64,000 nt of DNA from Tubulanus polymorphus (Eukaryota > Nemertea > Palaeonemertea > Tubulaniformes > Tubulanidae), in the NCBI RefSeq assembly GCF_964204645.1, contig NC_134027.1, forward strand, positions 22,556,485-22,620,484. The letters run 5' to 3'. Under the pieces are notes generated by a model, which was given only the letters and a program-made list of their open reading frames with translations, had not been told where the DNA came from and did not search any database. The position numbers and the translations under genes are program-made. Shown piece after piece: positions 57,913 to 64,000 of this stretch (positions are counted from its first letter, which is position 1; every line of letters begins with the position of its first letter).

Positions 57913-58309
57913 GATTCATGAGGAAAGCAGATACTAAATGTCTGATTCACGCGTGAAGGCAAACTCTTGTGTAGACTGACTGACTGGAAATAATGTAACG
58001 CAAATGAAATAATGTTTTTTGAATGGAAGTTCACGATTTATTGTTCGCACCAAATGAAAAGTCAATTCTTTGAAACCTGACAAAATACACTCAAATTCAT
58101 GAAAGTTTATTGCTGTGCTAAATGTAAATGTAACTAAATTCGATGTAAATGTTCGTTGTTGCAGAATTCATTGTAAATGGTGAAATATACGTAAAACATC
58201 TGAGCACGTTGGGCAATGTTTGCTCAAAAGTTCGTTCTTAGCGAGGTCAGAATGATATCAAAGTGAATTCCCACCGCTGAGCAGGAAAACTTCTACCCGT
58301 AAACTATAG

Positions 58310-58370
58310 TATTCGACAACCTTCTCAGATAGCGAAGGTCCCAAGGTCGAGTCCAGTGCATGGAAGCACA
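58310..58370. repeat. Upstream block shared with GPCR 2
   Basis: 'ttcgacaaccttctcagata' and 'gcgaaggtcccaaggtcga' match the region upstream of GPCR 2 at 48318-48370. Confidence 0.55.
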
Positions 58371-58473
58371 TTAACTATTACTGCGTTTCTCATTAACTCT
58401 TACTTGTGTTTCTCATTGATGAATATCAATCTAATGTTGATAGTGGAAATTAAGAAATGAATTTGAAAACTGG

Positions 58474-59153
58474 ACGTATCGGCCCCACTCCCCGCGGTGG
58501 TGGCGCCACCCCGCGGGATTTACGCAAAGCCGCAGAACACAAACACGGCCACTCTCTCAATTTTCAATGATAGAAATCGTGTGTGCATTTCAATTATTTC
58601 GGCTGTTAGGGTTTTAAGGCACAATATAAGTTGATGATGTGATATGGCGATATTAATTAATGATAATTCCGCAGTGAAGCTAGTCACGAACGGTGCCGAT
58701 TGAGTGTACAGCTGCCAAAAACACTGAAATGTGCGTAGTTGCGTAACTATTTGCAGTGAATTGCTGACGAAACATGAAGCCTTAACGGCCGTTTAAAAAA
58801 AAATTATACCAATCGCAATTATAAAAAAAAATGAGATAGAACCTAAGTTAAAATTCTGGCCATTTCTAAAATGTTATTAATTATTATTACTAATTTTTAG
58901 TCAGTGCGGAACGTTTAGTTTTCCAACAATAATGAGGGGTGGTACTACTCATGCAATTCAAGTCATCATTTATTACACGTTGCTTCCGTGTTGTTGAAAA
59001 TCTCGCGAGTCCTGTACTAAACCCCAATGAACAATGTGATCTGTGTGCTGGCCACAAATGCATACAGATCACACTACACTACCCATTACACACTCCAGTA
59101 TCCACAGCTTTCATATATCCATCCAAATATTTAGTGGCTTTCGTCCTGGATCT
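58474..59153 (+). mobile_element. Inverted repeat pair, left copy
   Basis: About 680 bp, present in inverted orientation at 62683-63358. It begins 'ctggacgtatcggccccact'. Both copies carry an open stretch with shared residues (SSFITR, FRVVENLASP, DLCAGHKC, TAFIYPSKYL). The repeat type is not identified; no transposase or RT motif is visible. Confidence 0.7.
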
Positions 59154-59209
59154 AACCTGTCGTTCTTTATTTGCAGAAATGTTGCAATGGAATTAAGCGT
59201 TAAATGTGT

Positions 59210-59930
59210 TTAGTTTAAGGAGTGTATTAGAAAAAATATACATGCGTCCGTGCGTGCGTCACATCTACCGATCCACAGTACCGGTTTAAGTAGTATTAAG
59301 TGAATGAAACTAGGAATCAATGGTTGACTAATATCCACAGCAGATTTTTGTCTAGAAATATTCACGATTATCTCGTCAAACATGTATTTGTGTGAAAATG
59401 TCATATAGAAAATCTCTCCATCTCTTTTGCGATTCTCGATTGCGAGTGAAACTGTTACAAGCATTATTGTTGTACGTTTTGATTTTGTTGTTTTCTCACT
59501 AGACGAAACCATTTATCATCATAACCGAATTTGCCGCAATGGGAATATAAAAGGTGGATGTCAAATGTGATTTTTATTGACAGTAACTTCCAAAACGCCA
59601 GTCGGAAATGCATGAAGTTTGACGAAAATTAACCGGTACATTCAATGCGATGGTTATCAAATGTAACTAGTCTATAGCGAATCTAGGTGTTCATCTGAAA
59701 CGAGCTGTGAAGGGGAAGAGCACAAATAGCCACACATTCGAGAGGCATTGCTACAATTAAGCAGGACTTTGTATATATTGAAAAGAAATAACCCCATGAA
59801 TTCGTAGATTTTACAACTGTTCATTGAATTCGTCACTAATATAGAACTGTCTCGTTGTCCTAGGACAGTCAGTATGTTGACGACGCTTCCAAATGATAAC
59901 TGGTTGTAAGCAAATTGAATTGGCAATATA
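59210..59930 (-). pseudogene. GPCR 4, heavily decayed relic
   Basis: Disconnected minus-strand fragments match the family: SCKIYEFMG near 59810, and EKTTKSKRTTIMLVTVSLA near 59450-59505 (ICL3 to TM6). Frames shift repeatedly and TM segments are missing. It lies between peptide gene 3 and GPCR 3, where GPCR 3 would otherwise be the nearest receptor. Confidence 0.75.
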
Positions 59931-60161
59931 AAGTGCCACCTAAAAGTAGTGACGCCTCAATAAGCAATATGAAGATTTATCCGATGACGAATTCAAAATA
60001 AGTTGACTGTAAACCGCATATGATAGAGTTGCATAGAATTTGAAATATTTATTCTCGAATTTAGCCCAAAAAATAACAGTTGATATTTTGATCAAGAAAA
60101 GCAACGGATGTTGAGAATGATATCAAATAGATATCGGTTCAAGTTCGATATGATTCAATCA

Positions 60162-60580
60162 TTATCCGGGGGGTTTCGGTAACCATGCTCGTGTCCAACT
60201 CCAATATCTACGCGATCTGCTCCTAAACTTGTCCTGCTCTTCAGCGGTTTCAGCCACGGCCAAGACCGATGCAAAAATAACGCCAAACAGAAGCGCTAAA
60301 GTAATCAGTTGACCTGAAAATCGAGAAAGAATAAACTAATGTTTGTACCAGTATTTTTTGCGAATGGAAATTGGTTATTATAAGAAAACAGGATATCAGT
60401 GAAGTAAAAGTGGAATTTTTAGCGCCCAGCGTAGAATTCAAACCCAATGTTTGACGCTGGTGCAGTAAGAAATCGGAAATTCAATAGACTACACCGTGTG
60501 GTTACAGTCAAGTTAATTCTAAGTTCGTTTCAGACCAGATAAGCAGTACGTTAAGATATAGTTAGATACTTACTCAACAT
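60162..60580 (-). CDS. Secreted peptide precursor 3, amidation-type C-terminus
   Basis: Coding parts are 60580-60574 (ATGTTGA) and 60313-60162, giving 52 residues. Residues 1-26 are a signal peptide (MLSQLITLALLFGVIFASVL...). Residues 27-38 (EEQDKFRSRSRR) are the spacer with a dibasic site. Residues 39-52 (YWSWTRAWLPKPPG) are Trp- and Pro-containing, basic, and end in Gly before TAA, so a Pro-amide end is expected. The leader exon is at about 61045-60985. The first 38 residues align with precursors 1 and 2 without a gap, while the last part is unlike either. The gene lies upstream of the GPCR 4 relic and GPCR 3 on the same strand. Function is unknown. Confidence 0.8.
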
Positions 60581-60984
60581 TTTAGACCTTTGCACACCCC
60601 TGAAAATATTGAAAAAAGACATTACGAATCTTCTAAGTATAAATGTATCCTCTGGAAACGTAGCCCATTTATGTCAACATAAGAGCCACCCTGTAAATTC
60701 ATTAACTCAATGAATATGCCATCCCTTGTAGATATAGGTCTATCCATTTTTAGAACATCCTCACACTGACAAGAGCCTCTATTGAGAACCCGAAAAGGCA
60801 GGTCACTTATGATTTTCAATATACATATTATCCACTATTAAAAAACTTCATTTTTTTTCATCATTTCTAGATTCGATCGATTCGAAAATTGGCTGCCGGA
60901 GGCAACTTTTCATCATGTCAGATCAAAATTATGAATACCTGTTATCGCTGCATTTGCGGCGATAATTTTTTGAATTTTACTTAC

Positions 60985-61113
60985 TTTCTGTCTGATATAC
61001 AAAAATGGAATGTCACGATCTAGTTTGGTTTTCGCTCGTCCATGTGTTGCCACGAGTTAGGGTATACTCTTTTTATAGAAGCCAGAGTTGAATAAGTGTG
61101 TGTACCAAGCAAT
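60985..61113 (-). promoter_or_regulatory. Promoter and leader exon of peptide gene 3
   Basis: On the minus strand: TGCTTGGTACACACACTT near 61112-61095, tataaa at 61076-61071, and a leader exon ending 'cagacagaaa' at 60985 before gtaagt. The intronic block 'atcgccgcaaatgcagcg' follows at 60966-60943. Same architecture as genes 1 and 2. Confidence 0.7.
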
Positions 61114-61544
61114 AGCGACTCGCTGTTCTTGGTTTGTTCAGTCGACTTCAAGTGTGCGAAAAACAATTTGAAACTTGAAAATCGAGTGCCATCAAGTAGT
61201 CAAAATTTTGAGTAGATATCGGAAAATCCAATACATGCGATTACAATGAATTAATTATTGATGTACTAAACCTCATCTTACTCGGACACGGCCAACTGCG
61301 ACGTTTTACCACGTAATTCGAATAAATATGAAATCTCTTCGACTAACGTATCTTCTTTCTCAAGTCGAACGTCATGTTCCATGTGCCTCGGACCGATGCC
61401 GTAGTTAGATGGAGTTTACTGTTTCAACTTTTTCATTGTAATACCTATTAGGCCTGAGGCCTTTGTCCAAAGATAAGTCAATAAAAATCAATTTCTAGTG
61501 ATATTATTTTCCTAAGCTCTTAACTCGTTTCCTTCTGACTACAG

Positions 61545-61755
61545 TTCCACCTGACTTCACCTGAATCCAGTTCCATAGTTGTGTGGGTTTAATTTCACTC
61601 TGAATCCGGTTCTACATTTGTATGGAGTTTGTTTTTGACTCTGGGCGCAGTTCCGCGGTCGTAGGTCCATCTGTTGCTGAAACCAGTTCGTTCACAGTTG
61701 TGGGTTTATGACTCTGGATCCAGTTCCACAGCTGGATCTAGTTCTACACTTCCGT
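61545..61755 (+). repeat. 'ccagttccacag' dispersed repeat
   Basis: About five decayed units with the core 'ccagttccatagttgtgtgg', same family as 15290-15915. Confidence 0.7.
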
Positions 61756-62044
61756 TGCTTCCGCATTTAACCTGGCTCGCAGATATCATGAGATCGTCCG
61801 CAAGTTCAATCTCATTGTCGGCTGGAGCGATATTTGACACTTTCCATCAATATCAATGAAAACCAAACATCAAATAAAGTAAAAATAAACTCTAAATGTC
61901 CAGTTCATGGGTAGCATATTCTCACAAACACGTTATCAGGTAGGATCATGGCTCGGGTATTATTTAGTGATCACTAGTGGCACATAACTTATAAAGACCG
62001 TAAGATTCTTGGATCTAGCGTCAGAAATATCTGGTGCTGTATAT

Positions 62045-62265
62045 CATGGGTCCGAAATGAATTTGAAAAACGGAAGAAATATGATATACGTATATACCGG
62101 TAAACCAAGGGGAACTGAAGCGAATACATTCGTAAATGGGAAGAAATATGATATGTGTACGTATCTACACCAAGAGGAGCTCGAGCAAATACGAATAAAA
62201 ATGGAAGGAACATAATATACCTGATACCAAGAGGAATTGAAGCACGCCAGCTGCAAACGTAATAC
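62045..62265 (+). repeat. Three-unit repeat of the downstream-module end
   Basis: Three copies of a unit with 'gaaatatgatatacgtatat', 'accaagaggaactgaagc'-like text. The single-copy relatives lie at 33330-33425 and 36280-36375, next to GPCR 1 and peptide gene 2. Confidence 0.65.
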
Positions 62266-62342
62266 GTTGAAATCGATTTTATTATTATAGTGTAAGAACT
62301 GTTGAAATCAATTTGCCCTATAAGCATGTGACCTATCTGAAT

Positions 62343-62400
62343 ATCGCCTGAATGGTAAGTCGCAGATTCCGAAGTATTTCTTACGCAAAACTCTCTTATC
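62343..62400 (+). pseudogene. Tiny GPCR relic (first intracellular loop)
   Basis: 'agtcgcagattccgaagtat' and 'ttcttacgcaaa' translate to SRRFRSISYAK, matching the conserved SRRFRSLSYAN of the receptors here. Nothing else of the gene remains around it. Confidence 0.6.
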
Positions 62401-62414
62401 AAATTTATGAATTT

Positions 62415-62610
62415 CGACCCACCACTGTGGAATCGGGTTCAGCCCAGATCATTCTTATGATAACTCCGAGGTTGTATGAATCATAACTGTGGAAATAAAC
62501 TCGTGCCAAAACTCACAACTGTGGATCTGAACCCAAAGTCAAATTTAAATTCTGGATCCAGAGAAGAATTAAAAGGACGTGACCGTGGAACCGGGTTCAG
62601 AGTCAAATCA
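62415..62610 (-). repeat. 'ccagttccacag' dispersed repeat, reversed
   Basis: 'ccactgtggaatcgggttca', 'cataactgtggaaataaac' and similar text are reverse-oriented units of the family seen at 15290-15915. Confidence 0.6.
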
Positions 62611-62682
62611 CACCGACGAAACTTAGGAACTCACTAGATCCTGAGTCAAGTACATAGTTCGTCTTAATTTCTAAACCTCGTG

Positions 62683-63358
62683 TAAACCAGGATGAAAGAC
62701 ACTCTAAATATTTGGATGGATATATGAAAGCTGTGGGTACTGGAGTTTGTAATGGGTAGTGTAGTGTGATCTGTGTGCATTTGTGGCCAGCACACAGATC
62801 CCATTGTTCAATGGGGTTTGGTCCAGGACTCGCGAGATTTTCAACAACACGGAAGTAACGTGTAATAAATGATGACGTGAATTGCATGACTACCTACCAC
62901 CCCTCATTATTGTTGGAAAACTAAACGTTCGGCACTGACTAAAAATTAGTAATAACATTTTAGAAATGGCCAGAATTTTAACTTAGGTTCTATCTCATTT
63001 TTATTTTACAAATGCGATTGGTATAATTTTTTTTTAAACGGCCGTTAAGGCTTCATGTTTCGTCTGCAATTCACTGCAAATAGTTACGCAACTACGCACA
63101 TTTCAGTGTTTTTGGCAGCTGTACACTCAATCGGCACCGTTCGTGACTAGCTTCACTGCGGAATTATCATTTATAAACATCGCCATATCACATCATCAAC
63201 TTATATTGTGCCTTTAAACCCTAACAGCCGAAATAATTGAAATGCACACACGATTTCTATCATTGAAAATTGAGAGAGTGGCCATGTTTGTGTTTGCTGC
63301 TTCGCGTAAATCCCGCACGGTGGCGGAACCGCGCGGAGTGGGGCCGATACGTCCAGTA
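62683..63358 (-). mobile_element. Inverted repeat pair, right copy
   Basis: Reverse-complement relative of 58474-59153, with scattered substitutions and small indels. Together the pair bracket the interval holding the GPCR 4 relic and peptide gene 3. Confidence 0.7.
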
Positions 63359-64000
63359 TATATAGGAGCATTGCGAATGTAGTGAGTTTTGCGATCGGGT
63401 ATAAAAGTAAGGATACAAATGCAATCAAGATATATATCCCGTTCATGGACTCTAAAACAATGAGTTCGTTTTAGAGTCAATGATGTTGCTGTTCGTGGAT
63501 GTTTTTCATTCGTACATCGCATCGTATATCATCTACCTTTATCCGTATATTTATAACAATGTAAAACCCAACTTAATCTTCGTTTATCCTCTAATTCATT
63601 CATGTATGAATTATTCTAAATAAGGTAATACATGGGAGATAATCTTGTTATGACATTCGCTGAGGGGATTTGAATAGTCATATAGGATATTTGCATTAAT
63701 GTACAAAGTGGATGACGTTCAACCTTCAGTCGGTAAGTGACTGGAATGATAAGGCGATTATTAAGGATAAGGGATTACCTTACTACCTGCGTTGTTGCTT
63801 TGTCAAACAAACAATACATAGAAGTTATGTAGATAAACGTGTATTAATGTGACGTGCGTATCCACGTAGGGAAACCTAAATATGGTTCGGCCAGTACAAA
63901 AGTGTTTTTACAATAATGTGAAGTGTGTATGTATGTTAACACTCCATACATGGGTCGGTGGAACGTTTGAACGTATGAACCATGTGTGGTGACGGGCCTG
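63359..64000. other. Right end of the window, no gene seen
   Basis: AT-rich, no coding character, no repeat unit recognised. Confidence 0.4.

Noticed and set aside
1-64000. CRISPR array, operons or bacterial genes
   Set aside because: Spliceosomal introns, polyadenylation signals and animal gene families show eukaryotic nuclear DNA; the tandem repeats have no spacer structure.

Overview
The window is nuclear DNA of a multicellular animal. Genes are split by GT-AG spliceosomal introns, DNA between exons is AT-rich, and short non-autonomous DNA transposons, tRNA-derived SINEs and minisatellites fill the introns and intergenic space. Two conserved animal genes at the left (a TTC41-like STAND/TPR protein and the lipid phosphatase MTMR14) anchor it to Metazoa. 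The lineage-specific GPCRs and small secreted peptides suggest a marine invertebrate, perhaps a lophotrochozoan such as a mollusc or brachiopod; that last step is inference.

Layout. 1-10434 (+): the 3' portion of a TTC41-like gene in 15 phase-consistent exons, with an in-frame TAG followed by 148 more open codons. 10435-15006: repeat-rich gap between convergent genes. 15007-26641 (-): a complete MTMR14 gene of 18 coding exons encoding 608 residues, with several piggyBac-like MITEs and minisatellites in its introns. 26642-28040: upstream DNA with no gene seen. 28043-38085 and 46086-61115: a cluster built from two gene types. One type is a family of tiny secreted peptide precursors (29 kb, 35 kb, 60 kb). 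The other is a family of class A GPCRs: intact at 31.9 kb and 47.5 kb, broken at 37.5 kb and 57.5 kb, relics at 59.5 kb and 62.35 kb. 38999-43884: two unrelated small secreted Cys-containing peptide genes. 50342-56573 (+): an Ig/FN3-like single-pass membrane receptor with a tyrosine-rich tail and two reading-frame breaks. 58.5-63.4 kb: an inverted pair of repeat copies flanking the third peptide gene.

The most interesting system is the peptide/GPCR cluster. The three precursors share a 26-residue signal peptide, a 12-residue spacer ending in Arg-Arg, and the same three-exon structure with the start codon 7 nt before an intron. They also share a promoter block and an intronic block. After the Arg-Arg site each encodes a different Trp-containing peptide of 11-16 residues that ends in Gly directly before the stop, the usual amide donor. 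In two places the peptide gene lies 2-3 kb upstream of a GPCR on the same strand. This is a candidate co-duplicating ligand-receptor locus in which only the mature ligand has diversified. The ligand-receptor link is inference.
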